Source: Nemertoderma westbladi
Taxonomy: Eukaryota; Xenacoelomorpha; Nemertodermatida; Nemertodermatidae
DNA length: 51,357 bases
Direction of reading: 5' to 3'
NCBI GenBank assembly: GCA_032718475.1
Contig: JAUCBJ010006773.1
Location: 1 to 51,357 of the forward strand
Each line of letters opens with the position of its first letter. Within the stretch, counting starts at the first letter, position 1. This document shows positions 1 to 11,074 of this stretch, one piece after another. Made by a program: the position numbers and the translations under genes. The notes beneath the pieces are model-generated. The model made no database searches and was not told where the DNA came from. It saw only the letters and a list, made by a program, of their open reading frames with translations.

Positions 1-2
1 GT

Positions 3-95
3 CCTGAGGTGCCGCCAAACGATCCAGACGACCCGTACCATGATGACGACAATGATAAACCCCCGAGGAATCGGAAGGAAATTAAAAGTTATTAA
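3..95 (+). CDS. Possible C-terminal exon of an unidentified gene (cut by window start)
   Basis: Reading from base 3 gives about 30 codons ending in TAA at 93-95. The peptide is rich in Pro, Asp and Asn (PPNDPDDPYHDDDNDKPP) and ends with a basic stretch, as the acidic tail of a larger protein could. The start lies outside the window, so neither the upstream reading frame nor a splice acceptor can be checked. I recognise no family. It may equally be a chance open stretch; the composition and the sharp change to AT-rich DNA after the stop are the only support. Confidence 0.3.
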   Translation, partial: PEVPPNDPDDPYHDDDNDKPPRNRKEIKSY

Positions 96-599
96 AATAC
101 CCCGCCATTCTATACTTCCAGCTCCCTCTATCCGTTGCTTGCTTGCTATTGCCTAGCTGGGAAGAACCAGTCGAACCACCTGCCAAATCAACCTGTCAAC
201 CACTCACATGCAGCATTATAATGAGCCAGACTGATAAGCCAGCTTGCTTATGTTTACCTTACAAAATGTTTGGCCGAGTATTTAATGATGATTCTTTAGA
301 ATAATTAGCTAAATAATTTCGTTGAGGTGTTGACATCATAAATTAATATTTCAGTATCAATACTATCGGCATAAGGTAAGTTTTATATTTCTTACAAATT
401 GGGTCGCCTCCACGCCTAAAATATTTAATATATTACTCTATGAGTTTAACATGTAACAATAACATGAGTTTATTGATTTCCTTGTTGTTAAATTAAATTA
501 AATAATATGCGATCTTTAATTATTTTTGCTAGAAATTTCTGCTGTTTGTATATTTGTGAATCGCTTCCAGTTGAATTTCTGTATTTTGTGTTATATTAA
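96..599. other. AT-rich stretch with no recognised feature
   Basis: AT-rich DNA between the putative terminal exon and the first duplicated segment. I see no ORF, tRNA-like box or repeat. If the 3-95 exon is real, this would include its 3' UTR. Confidence 0.4.
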
Positions 600-1734
600 A
601 AATAATTATTAACTATTGACAAACTTGTGTGTAAAGTAGCACTTTACAGTGTGATGATCCGAGTGATTTGTTACACGAACGAACGTAGTGAGTAAGTGAC
701 AATAAAGCCACGAGGATCAGAACACTGTAAAGTACTTTGCAACAATATGTATGTAGTTTTAATCCAAAATTGTAACATTACGAAATTATTTTATTGTGGT
801 GTATACTCAGTGGAGAATATCTCCACGTATAATAATAATACAGTACTTCTAATAGCAGAAGAATAACTGCACCGGTACTGTATGTACTCAGTGTGCAGTC
901 CTTGTGAGTCAATCTAGCAGTCTGACTGGTAGCCGATAACTATCATACTGTAGTTTGCCTCCTTCAGATGACCTTTGTATAGCCGCTACAGTATATATAT
1001 TATAAGTGATAGAAACTGCTCAAATTAAATTAGTTGCTGTATAAATAATTGTAAAATGACATAAATCATGTTATAAAAAGGTTAGCTTATATTTATGGTG
1101 GCGTTTGGAGCCATGTTAATAGTTTATAGCTACTGGTTATTAATAACTACCGGTAGGTAATGCAGTCAGGCTAACTAGGATCGGCATGCTGCATTGCAGC
1201 TGCATTTTTAAGAATGCTGTGCCGGCTTATCGACAAAATTGCACCGCCACAACTCCCTATCACCCATGACATTTGCTAGATCATCCGCATCTTCAAGGCC
1301 AGTGTCCTTTAAGATGCGTCTCAAGAAAGTCATGGGCTGTCCACCATGCTTATTCACTCCATGAGGCTGCCAAATTACAAGATTATGCACTGGCTGGTCC
1401 TCACGGCGAAAGCAATGTCCTGCAAAGCGGAGGCGATTTTGTTCTAGTGTCAAGCTTGGGGGAACCAATGAGACAATGCAGTCAGGCAATTAATAATAAA
1501 TTCCAATTATTGTTTATTCGGTAACCATGCCATGACGGCATGACTTTACGGTCTCGCCGACGTCGGAACATATTACATAAATAGTAATACACCAATACAA
1601 TATTAAATGTACACGCCAATACAATGCTGTAATGTCTTCTAAAGTATAGTAAAGTGCTAAATAACAACTCGCTTTTAGTACTAACCTCATTGAGTAATGT
1701 TACAATTTTTGAATAATAACTATTTACATTCTTC
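600..1734. repeat. Copy A of an imperfect tandem duplication (interrupted by a LINE)
   Basis: Blocks at about 628-795, 992-1171 and 1484-1725 match 1735-1905, 1905-2090 and 2098-2335 in the same order, so the two segments are head-to-tail duplicates. Copy A differs by about 200 extra bases at 796-991 and by the LINE fragment at 1172-1474. Each copy begins with an imperfect hairpin of about 110 bp (631-742 here), in which a CTTTACAGTGT-type arm pairs with ACACTGTAAAG. This hairpin may be a small fold-back element that was duplicated with its flank. Confidence 0.75.
1172..1474 (-). mobile_element. 5'-truncated RTE-like LINE fragment with a 13-bp TSD
   Basis: The minus strand carries the last ~90 codons and 3' end of the same LINE family found whole or in part at 6139-7460, 15194-16447, 20455-27773 and 28024-30750. 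It has the conserved SLVPPSLTLEQNRLRFAGH segment and the family 3' terminus. The insertion is bounded by the exact 13-bp direct repeat AATGCAGTCAGGC at 1159-1171 and 1475-1487. The 3' tail is very short compared with the (TAG)n tails of its relatives. Severe 5' truncation is typical of target-primed reverse transcription. Assignment to the RTE clade rests on the overall RT sequence type and the short-repeat tail, and is tentative. Confidence 0.88.
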
Positions 1735-2340
1735 TGTGTAAAGTAGCCCTTTACAGTGTGATGATGCGAGTACTTTGTTACACGAACGAAGGTAGTGCGT
1801 TAGTGAAAATAAATCCACGAGGATCACAACACTGTAAAGTACTTTGCAACAAGTATGTATATAGTTTTATTCCGATTCCAAAATTGTTACATTACGAAAT
1901 GATTGTATATATATTATAAGTGATAGAAACTGCACAAATTAAATTAGTTGCTGTATGACATAAAGTAAAAATGACATAAAGTATGTTATAAAAAAGTTAG
2001 CTTATATTTATGGTTCGTTTGGAGCTATGTTATTAGTTTATAGCTACTTGTTATTATTAGCTACCGGTAGGTAATGCATTAGGCCTATCTGGCTATCAGG
2101 CAATTAATAATAAATTCCAACTATTGTTTATGTGGTAACTGGTAACCATGACGTCCTGACTTTACGGTCATGTTGTCGGGACATTACATAAATAATAATA
2201 TACCAATACAATACTAAATGTACAGGCCATTACAATACTGTAATGTCCTCTAAAGTTATAAAGTGCTAAATAACAACTCGCTGTTAATACTAACGGCGTT
2301 GAGTAATGTTACAAATTTGGAATAAAATATTCTAATATAA
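1735..2340. repeat. Copy B of the tandem duplication (without the LINE insert)
   Basis: The second copy of the 600-1734 segment, collinear with it and roughly 85-90% alike by eye. It lacks the LINE fragment: the equivalent of 1159-1487 here is a short run at about 2075-2105. It therefore acts as a paralogous, slightly rearranged empty site. The hairpin at 1738-1850 is the counterpart of 631-742. Confidence 0.75.
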
Positions 2341-2886
2341 TAATAATAATAAAAAATAATAATATAATGCAACCGTCTAGGTCCAGTTACTTTTTAGTTT
2401 TTTACATACTTTGTAAGGTAAGGTAAGGTCATTACATACGGTAAGGTTTTTTACCACCACTAATTTTTTTTTTTTTTTTCGATTCATGTTTACTTAATGG
2501 CGTGCTCTATAACTGCGAGTCATGGGGAGAGACGATAACAATTACAAATATATACACAAACACAAATAAATCGCACACGACATAAAATAGCGACACAAAA
2601 AACCGATAAAATATGTAATATTAACCATAAACCGATAAAATAGGTAATATTACCCAAGGGTATCTAAATATTTGACATGTCCTTGTATTAAAACAGATGA
2701 TAAAATAACTATAATAAATCCTGAAAAAACCGCAAACGAGAATGCATACACACACAGCAGCTCAAAATATTGAAAACAATTGGATTAGTACCCAGCACTA
2801 GCAGAAAGTGTTTGGAAACCCGTCTCAGCAATAGACTGAGTGGGCTTACCTCGTCTGTGACTCCGAGAACCTCGCAGACACATCAC
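2341..2886. other. AT-rich stretch, nothing recognised
   Basis: Contains a T-run near 2466-2480, reiterated GGTAAGGT near 2415-2450 and a duplicated short segment (accgataaaata) near 2603-2640. I see no gene. Confidence 0.4.
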
Positions 2887-5226
2887 TTAAGATCGCAGTA
2901 GTGCGAAAGATAGCTTTACTCGAATAAGAGCAACTGTTGTTGAATATGGTGAGTTACGCTTAGCCGAAAGAAGCAGAGACATACGGTTGGTTAAAGCGTG
3001 GGCTGACCTACTGAGGCCTCCACTCGCAGAGGCTATAAATGGACAGAAACCTGCATGTTCTATAATGTTTATATGTTCTTCGTATTTTCGCCTCTTTTCA
3101 TTTTCATGCTTTTTGTAGGCGGAGTTTATTGTCCTTGGGTTGGATGAGCAATGGGGGTTGAAGACTTTTACGTCTATAAAAATTCGTTCAAAAGAACCTC
3201 CCGATATACCCGAAGCCACAACATCTAGCCGGACCTCAGGGTCTCTGGTAGTGCTCTGCAGGCAGAACTGTTCCTTCTCCACATTCTGTAAATGTGGCTC
3301 TATCTCAACATCGTTTGCAACCTCGGAGAGGATTTCTGCTAGAAGATTGCGGACCTCGTTATGTCTTAGGTTCGGAAAACCACCTGTGGGGCAGTGTAGA
3401 GAATGTGAGACTGTAAATGTCACACCACATACACAAGTAAGTAGCAGGAAGCTTTGCTGGAGTCCATCCATATCTCAAGGAAAGGGCATCCTGGAAAGCG
3501 GATTTATGTAGGGATAGCCCATTCTTTGATATGGGTAGGACATTAAGCCAGGCTGAAGCCCCTTTCTCTTTTGCCAGATTTCGGTGGTACTGTTCATTTC
3601 CACTAAGACGTGCAGGTTCTCATACTTTTCCTTAACCATACATTTCTCATTTGTCTTAATTTGGGAAATAATTTTCCTCTGTTCAATTTGTGTGCCAGGT
3701 TCTGGAGATTCTAATGGTGTACAGATCTGGATAGAGTTTGTGTAACATTGAGAAAAGTCCTTAGGTTGAAGAATCCTTCAAGCCAGACCACCTTCACGTG
3801 TAGGCATGGCCAAGAGCTCCCTTTCGAGCTCCCCTGGTGGATTTCTACCAGTTAGTGCAGGGAGAAACTCATTTGTGATCCTGTTTTCATAGACTCCAAG
3901 AGCATCAGAGAAACTAGGCGTTGTTCTTGCAAGGGAATTTAATTTATGTTGGAAACCGAATACATAGCAGCTGTAGGTTGGATGTGGTGCAGCTGTTGCA
4001 AAATTGGATAGGCAGGATAGTTGATCCGACAGAGATTGGAATTTCTCCTTCACAAGCTCCTTGCAGACTTGCTCACTTCCAATTACCGAGCCCAAAACCC
4101 TATATCCCTCAACTACATCAACTCCAGTTCCTTCAAAAATTTTAAGCACTTCCTCTTTGAACTTTCCCTTTATGATTTCCCTTTCCCCTCTGGCCCGTCA
4201 TCAGAGGGATTGTATGAGTTGGCATCATCTTGAAAAGTGCTAGCATTGCATTGAACTTGAGCAGGCAGTGTGTTTACTAAGCTTGCAGAAGAGATGGGAA
4301 AGTTAGTAACTACAGGTTGTTGGGAATCTGCGTTGCCAGGCATTTTGTCGGAGACTATCCCATCCGAGGTTCGAGGGTATTTACTAATTTTCTAATTCAT
4401 TTGAAATTTGACTTTCTATTGAAATTGGATGAACAGTGTCTATATAGTGAGGAGAATCAGCGTTGTTGCAGGGATTTATGTTTGAGACTGTCTAAGTCCT
4501 GCCACCATCAGAGTCACTATCAGTCCCGTTAGGTTGTATTGGGATCCAGGTCGATATAGGTTGAGGTAACATACATGATGCACCTGTCTCAACACCTCTC
4601 TCCTCACTTAAGTGAATTGATTCCCCTAACTTCTTAACCATGGGAAGTGTACCTATAGCATACATTGCCATAGAAAAGGGGTCTCTTTGGGTTGTTACTT
4701 CGTGAGACCAAACAATCTCGTTGTCCACAAAAAGTGGGACTGTTTCTCTGTAAGTATTGGTAAGAGCAATAGCTAGGGATGGGCATATAACGTGTGCATT
4801 TCGTAGAGCCAATAGTCTATTCAAAGCATTGAAAGCATCTGATCCATCAATGAGAAGGATACCTTCACAGTCATCAGTTTCAAAAGAAGCCCTCAGTGAA
4901 TGTATGCCGTGCTCTATTCCAGCAGTTTGTCCAAAACACAATTGGGTATTTCCGCCAAGCTCTTCCAAATCAGCTCTTACACAAACAAAGCATTATTGTC
5001 TTACCTGTAATCCTTCTGAGCACCTCTCCTATCCCACTCGGTCTCACTCCATTATAGTTGTCGAGAGGAATTAAACGATTTGCATTAAAAGCAGCTGTAG
5101 CTTTGGGATGAATATACTCTATTGCCAGACGTTTTGCCAGTCCAGCAACTGCTTTCCGCAGATCACATGACGATCTACCAAAAGCTGTCAACAGGCGTCT
5201 CCAAGCATCTGCATCAATGCGTGAGC
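2887..5226 (-). pseudogene. Decayed RT element, family with C-terminal nuclease-like domain (copy 1)
   Basis: On the minus strand three stretches line up in order with one known type of invertebrate RT protein. 5226-4970 has the GVRPSGIGEVLRRITGK segment. 4968-4600 has an RT core with an LIDGSDAFNALNR motif A and a degraded TTQRDPFSMAMYA. 4149-3778 has the thumb/connection region (EGYRVLGSVIG, PALTGRNPPGELERELL). The C-terminal block at 3471-2887 has RHNEVRNLLAEIL and FERIFIDVKVFNPH, which looks like a D-x-K restriction-type nuclease core, though that is an inference. Homology can also be read between these blocks (LPISKNGLSLHKSAF, 3472-3777) across stops and frameshifts. The expected YADD box is missing: about 340 bases at 4150-4490 do not match the family. 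The 5' side ends in a 45-bp minisatellite. I cannot place the clade; it is neither the RTE-like nor the CR1-like family found elsewhere here. Confidence 0.8.
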
Positions 5227-5602
5227 TTCTGTTTTGGAAGATATAGCCTACTGTGTACAGTATATGTGAGCTTCTGTTTTGGAAGATATAGCCTACTGTG
5301 TACAGACTATGTGAGCTTCTGTTTTGGAAGATATAGCCTACTGCGTACAGACTATGTGAGCTTCTGTTTTGGAAGATATAGCCTACTGCGTACAGACTAT
5401 GTGAGCTTCTGTTTTGGAAGATATAGCCTACTGCGTACAGACTATGTGAGCTTCTGTTTTGGAAGATATAGCCTACTGCGTACAGACTATGTGAGCTTCT
5501 GTTTTGGAAGATATAGCCTACTGTGTACAGTATATGTGAGCTTCTGTTTTGGAAGATATAGCCTACTGCGTACAGTATATATGTGAGCTTCTGTTTTTTG
5601 TG
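5221..5602. repeat. 45-bp minisatellite, 8 full units plus a partial one
   Basis: Units begin at 5221 and every 45 bases up to 5536, with a partial ninth at 5583. Units differ at a few sites (TGTGTACAGTATAT versus TGCGTACAGACTAT). Since 45 is a multiple of three, both strands stay open: SHSLYAVGYIFQNRS repeats on minus and SLLRTDYVSFCFGRY on plus. The minus frame runs straight into the RT pseudogene at 5220, so the array replaces the normal N-terminal part of that protein family. Confidence 0.95.
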
Positions 5603-6138
5603 TTTTTGTTTACGTAACTCAACAGTTTTCAGGCACAACTTATATTTGATGTCTAGGCCTACTATTCCTCAATTATTTCACTAACGTAACATTTAACTTT
5701 TGCTTTAGTTACTTTTTACAAATGGACATCGACAAAACCTACCTTTGTACAGTATCTCATGGCAATTATCTTTCGACTCATGAGTCGTAACAAAGTACTT
5801 ATGACATGTGGAATGACTCTCCCTTTGAAACCAATGTGTTCCATAATTTACTTTGACTTATACTGTATGATATACGACTTATGACATATGACTTTACCAG
5901 TGGAGCACATGGCTAACCAGCCTTTCGGGTGTACAATGAATCATGCCCCGATTCTCTTTCCACAATACATCTAAATTACAGGAAAAAGTACTTATTTCGT
6001 TTCAACTTTTCTTGAAACGCTGCACATAAATTTCACCTACCTGGTAGTAAGTAGCATTTAAGGGATAATCTTCCAAAAAGGAAAGCCAACATTCCAGGCT
6101 ACCACACACATTCTCTTTATCATAGAGTAAATGAAAGT
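5603..6138. other. Intergenic, nothing recognised
   Basis: AT-rich DNA between the minisatellite and the LINE copy. No ORF or repeat that I can name. Confidence 0.4.
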
Positions 6139-7460
6139 ACTACTACAATCGGCTTGCTGCATTGAAACTGGTCATTGAGATGCTGGCTTAACAAAAACAT
6201 TTTGTCACCACCATGCAATCCACAATTGCAGGCGTAATGCAGCGCGCATCAAGAATGCTATGCCGGCTTATCAACAAAATTGCGCCGCCACAACTCCCTA
6301 TCACCCATGACATTTGCTAGATCATCCACATCTTCAAGGCCAGTGTCCTTTAGGAGGCGCCTCACGAAAGTCATGGGCTGTCCATCATGCTTATTCAATC
6401 CATGAGGCTGCCAAAGTACAAGATTATGCACTGGCTGGTCCTCACGGCGAAAGCAATGTCCTGCAAAGCGGAGGCGATTTTGTTCTAGTGTCAAGCTTGG
6501 GGGAACCAATGAGACACCTCCAATGTTATATAGTGTCTGGTTGGAGATGTGTGCATTGTACTTGACACAATGAACCCGGCGTAGCATTCTTGTGAATGTG
6601 CCATCCAGAGATTTGGTGTCCTCAGCAGTTAGAGCCCAGCATGGACTCCCGTAGAGGAGTACTGGAACTACTGCTGCTCTAAATAATCGGACCTTAAGTT
6701 TCCGATTAATTCTCGGTGACTTCCAAATCCTGGAAAGCCTATTCAAGGCTGCCCATGCCTTTCCCTTACGTATTCGAAGGTCCTCACCTGACTTCCGGAT
6801 CCATGATCCCAGGTAACAGAAGTCGTCCACATGCTCAAGCATACCATCCTTTGAGCTTATGCTCATCCGATCAGAGACTTGCTGAGGACTTTCAAAGTTA
6901 ACTGTCAGAATTTTGGTCTTTCTGGAGTTAATATAAAGACCAACACTAGAAGCAGCATGTTCTAATGAGCTGAGGAGCCGTTGGGCTCCCTCTAATGATT
7001 CTGAGAGTACTCATCTGAGAGTACAAGTCATCAGCAAAGTCTAGATCAGTTAGGTACTTGGCAGGATTTCCTCGACTTCTGGAGCCAGTAAGTGGAGTTA
7101 TCATCACCCCATCATCATTATAATAATCTAAGGAAATGCGTAGAACATAGTCAACCACAATAATGAACAAGAATGGTGCAAGTGTGTCTCCTTGGAGGAC
7201 GCCCCATAACACTTCAAATGGTTCTGTGTCACCATCAACAGTAGACACAAATGTTGTCGAACCATCGTATACTGATCTGATTGCTGCAATAATTTCATCA
7301 GGAATCCCATATAATGAAAGTATGCTGAACATACGTGAGCGAGAGACTGAATCAAAGGCCTTGAAGAAGTCAACAAAGATAACAGCCAGATGCCTGTCTT
7401 TCTTTTTTGATAACTCTTCAATTATCCTTCTAAGTGCCAAAATGGGCTCCATGTCCTTTG
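6139..7460 (-). mobile_element. 5'-truncated RTE-like LINE (RT and C-terminal part)
   Basis: The minus strand encodes the C-terminal half of the RTE-like pol: motif A VIFVDFFKAFDSVSR, LQGDTLAPFLF, FADD near 7050-7040, then the C-terminal domain with LLYGSPCWALTAEDTKSL, ending at 6258. A small local duplication of TGAGAGTAC (about 7007-7032) shifts the frame just after FADD, splitting the ORF into 7464-6946 and 6866-6258. The 3' end (6139-6240) is longer than in the other copies and ends in a short TAG-type tail. The 5' truncation falls near 7457, close to the truncation point of the copy at 15194. I see no convincing TSD. Confidence 0.88.
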
Positions 7461-7547
7461 TCAAACTTCAAATTTAATTATGACAATGAACATGCAACCA
7501 GTACAAAGTAAAGCAAGCCTGCTGCCTTGCATGGAGCATAGGCCTAG

Positions 7548-8965
7548 TGCATGGCTGAGGTTACTCGATCAGATATTTTAGATCTACTAGGAACTGATCA
7601 GTTGTGCAGTGGCATGCCAGCTGGTATTGAGGCTGCCGTCCATGCGGTTCGTGACCTTTGGGAGAAACACTCAGGAAATGGATGGGGTGTCTTACTAATT
7701 GATGCGAGAAATGCATTCAACTCAGTGAGTCGCGAAACTGCATTGTGGCATGCTCGCGTATTTTGGCCCCGCTGCTCACATTTTCTATTTAACTGTTACC
7801 ACGGATAATATATGATTAGATAATAAATTTCCTGACATATATGCACCTATAGAAGAGTCTCTATCGGAGAAGTTCATTTCTGCGGTTCTTGGTGGGTCTT
7901 TAACAGCCGGAGAAAGAGAGTTATTTTCTCTTCCCATTCATTCGTGATGGAGGATTGGCAATCCGCACACCAAATATCACAGCAGGACAGTCTTACAGGG
8001 CATCAAGGGAGAGTACCGCTGTTGCTGTAGATGCTATCAACGGTGAGGCTCCATTCGTGTTAGCTGAACATACAACTAAGCTTAACACGGCACGCTATCA
8101 CTTACGCCAGGAGAAGAAGACCACAGCCGAAAACGTGATGGTTACGATTGGGGAGGTTCTACCACCAACTGGAGTGCGTACCATCGAAAAATCGGTGACT
8201 AAAAGACCTCGGGTTGGCTAAACGTCCCTCCCATCACCCATCATCACTTCTACCTTTCGGCCAACGAATTTCGGGATGGACTGGCTCTCCATTATGGACA
8301 CCACTTAGTTAACGCTCCATCAACATGTGATGGATGTAGGCCAAACTTCACTACTACCCACGGACTGGATTGTAAGAAAGATGGACTGCTCACTTTGTAG
8401 CACAATGAGGTGCGAGATGCTCAGGGAGACCTGTTCAGTCTTGCATTCTCAGGTTCATGCATCTCTCACGCGAGCCTGTAATTCGAGAGACGGGTGAAGG
8501 TGCACCAGATCTTCGTGCTGGTCTCAGTGTCCATGGCTATTGGCAGCCTCAGAGGAGGGCATTCTTTGACGTCCGAGTCGTTGACTCTGATGCCCCCTCA
8601 TATGAGCCGCATACAGAGCACCACAGCTAGCTGTGCTGAGCGATGCTGAGACACAGAAGAAGGCCAAGTATTCGGAGGCATGCTCCCTTCGTCAGACCCT
8701 TCACCCCTCTGGTAGTCAGCGAGGATGGGGTACTCGCGCCAGAATACGTGAGGACCCAGGCTCGACTTGCCGAGATCCTCGCTGAGAAGTGGGGTTAGCC
8801 TTACTCCCGAGTTATGGGATGGGTGCAAGCACGTCTATCGTTTGCTGTGTTTGCTGTGTTGCGCGCAACATGTGCCTGTTTTCGCTCATCCCGGACACAA
8901 TGGAGGAACATTGGAGTGGAAGATAAGGCTGGAGTGGAAGGTGCTGACCTTCCAACTGCTTAGCA
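7548..8965 (+). pseudogene. Decayed RT element, same unusual family (copy 2)
   Basis: The plus strand starts inside an RT domain (DQLCSGMPAGIEAAVHAV, then LLIDARNAFNSVSRETALW as motif A). It then jumps at about 7805-7865, with loss of the YADD region. It continues through frameshifts with GGSLTAGERELFSLP, LHYGHHLVNAPSTCDGC, a DCKKDGLL...HNEVRDAQGDL block, FFDVRVVDSDAPSY, FTPLVVSEDGVLAPEYV and a C-terminal VMGWVQARLSFAVLRAT. The order matches the copy on the minus strand at 2887-5226, but the sequence is clearly a different subfamily. Several stops and shifts make it non-coding now. It ends near 8965, with AATAAA following at 8971. Confidence 0.8.
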
Positions 8966-9581
8966 TTGATAAATAAAGCGAATGGTGATGGTTATTATAG
9001 TGTAGGACACAAAGTAAAGAAGTGAGATATCTGCTCTAAATATAATAAATACGGATGGGGCTGAGACAATCTCCTTGGAAAACTCCGCGCAGTTGCTTTA
9101 TAATGTTTTTCGATAATTGAAGACAGTCAGATATTCTGATTGTGTTACTATATAGTTAATTATCAGTATCGCTATTAATAAATATATTGAGTATCCGTTA
9201 AAAAAAAAGTACAAAGTAAAGAAGGCTTACATAGGCGTATAGGCTTGTGGATTGTCAATAATATGACATTCATATTTAACCTTAATACAGTACTTCTTAC
9301 AGTACTCCTTAGTAGAGTGGGGTAATACCTACACATGAATCGTACTTTCTGTAAACAAAGTATATGTACTATTCCATTCTCACACCATCAGGCATTTTCT
9401 TCCCCATAAATTATCATACATTAATTATTTGTTTAATTTAACAGTAAGTAAATGATAAAAATGAATTATCGGTAAGACCAACCAGTAAATCATTATTATA
9501 AATCTAAATTAATATAAATATAGTTAAATCATAATTGTAAAAATCTAAAATATGCTGTGTTACATGTCAATGTCCTAAATA
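8966..9581. other. AT-rich intergenic DNA, nothing recognised
   Basis: AT-rich, with an A-run near 9200. No supported gene or mobile element. Confidence 0.4.
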
Positions 9582-10630
9582 CCGTTGCTCGATGGCCCTA
9601 TTGGCTACCTCCGTTGCTCGATGGCCCTATTGGCTACCTCCGTTGCTCGGTGGCCCTATTGGCTACCTCCATTGTTCGATGGCCCTATTGGCTACCTCCG
9701 TTGCTCGGTGGCCCTATTGGCTACCTCCGTTGTTCGATGGCCCTATAGGCTACCTCCATTGTTCGATGGCCCTATTGGCTACCTCCGTTGCTCGGTGGCC
9801 CTATTGGCTACCTCCGTTGTTCGATGGCCCTATTGGCTACCTCCGTTGCTCCGTGGCCCTATTGGCTACCTCCATTGCTCGATGGCCCTATTGGCTACCT
9901 CCGTTGCTCTGTGGCCCTATTGGCTACCTCCGTTGCTCTGTGGCCCTATTGGCTACCTCCGTTGCTCGGTGGTCCTATTGGCTACCACCTCCGTTGCTCG
10001 GTGGCCCTATTGGCTACCTCCATTGCTCGATGGCCCTATTGGCTACCTCCATTGCTCTGTGGCCCTATTGGCTACCTCCGTTGCTCTGTGGCCCTATTGG
10101 CTACCTCCGTTGCTCGATGGCCCTATTGGCTACCTCCATTGCTCGATGGCCCTATTGGCTACCTCCATTGCTCTGTGGCCCTATTGGCTACCTCCGTTGC
10201 TCTGTGGCCCTATTGGCTACCTCTGTTGCTCTGTGGCCCTATTGGCTACCTCCATTGCTCGGTGGCCCTATTGGCTAACTCCGTTGCTCGGTGGCCCTAT
10301 TGGCTACCTCCGTTGCTCGGTGGCGCTATTGGCTACCTCCGTTGCTCGGTGGCCCTATTGGCTACCTCCGTTGTTCGGTGGCGCTATTGGCTACCTCCAT
10401 TGCTCGATGGCCCTATTGGCTACCTCCGTTGCTCGGTGGCCCTATTGGCTACCTCAATTGCTCGATGGCCCTATTGGCTACCTCCGTTGCTCAGTGGCCC
10501 TATTGGCTACCCCCATTGCTCGATGGCCCTATTGGCTACCTCCGTTGCTTGGTGGCCCTATTGGCTACCTCCGTTGCTCGGTGGCCCTATTGGCTACATC
10601 CGTTGCTCGGTGGCCCTATTGGCTACCTCC
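9582..10630. repeat. 29-bp tandem satellite, about 36 units
   Basis: The unit is GGCCCTATTGGCTACCTCCG plus a 9-base TTGCTCGAT/GGT/TGT-type end, spaced at exactly 29 bases (for example 9591, 9620). Variation is concentrated in the TTGYTCNNTGG part, where four main variants (CGA, CGG, CTG, CCG) alternate. One unit near 9984 is 32 bases because of an extra CAC. Because 29 is not a multiple of three, each forward frame cycles through all phases of the unit. No phase contains a stop, so three overlapping long ORFs appear. I regard these as by-products. Confidence 0.97.
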
Positions 10631-11070
10631 ACTGTCTACAATGCACCTTCAGTTCAACTGAATTTTACACAATGCTTTATTCATTACCATTGCTAACCGT
10701 CTGGAATGTAACAAAAGAACTAAAAACTTGTTCATAAAGAAATCTCTTAAATAATGATATATTGTACAGTAACAACCATATACATATAGGGTATGACCGT
10801 GAGGTGGCACTAACCTAACTTTTAGGCTACCCCCCCCCCCCCCCCCACACCTACACTCTACAGTAGATATACTAAAATGTATATCAGTGTATTTACACGG
10901 CTTACCGGTACTCGCACTACGTACGTTTATGTTTACATGTTTATATCTATGATATTATATTAGAGACCACTCTGTGGTCGTTATCAGTTAATCCCCCCCC
11001 CCCCCCCCCCCCCTTAACATATGAAATCTCATGTGAAAATTTAATTTTCAGTTGTAGTTTGGACTCCTAC
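10631..11070. other. Unique DNA with two long poly-C tracts
   Basis: Contains C-runs at about 10830-10846 and 10993-11013. No gene recognised. It ends at the TTAA that flanks the next mobile element. Confidence 0.5.
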
Positions 11071-11074
11071 TTAA

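Noticed and set aside
4167-4343. 58-codon minus-strand ORF within the RT pseudogene gap
   Set aside because: Short, no homology seen; probably part of the sequence that replaced the YADD region.
6139-7460. TSD for this LINE copy (AGTAAATGAAAG versus AAAGTAAAG near the flanks)
   Set aside because: Match is imperfect and offset; not convincing.
9582-10630. CRISPR array (29-bp repeat length)
   Set aside because: Units are directly abutting with no spacers, and the window is clearly eukaryotic.
9557-10737. Several long overlapping plus-strand ORFs (up to 358 codons) as genes
   Set aside because: They are the three phases of a 29-bp satellite with no stop codon; no domain, start context or splice signal.
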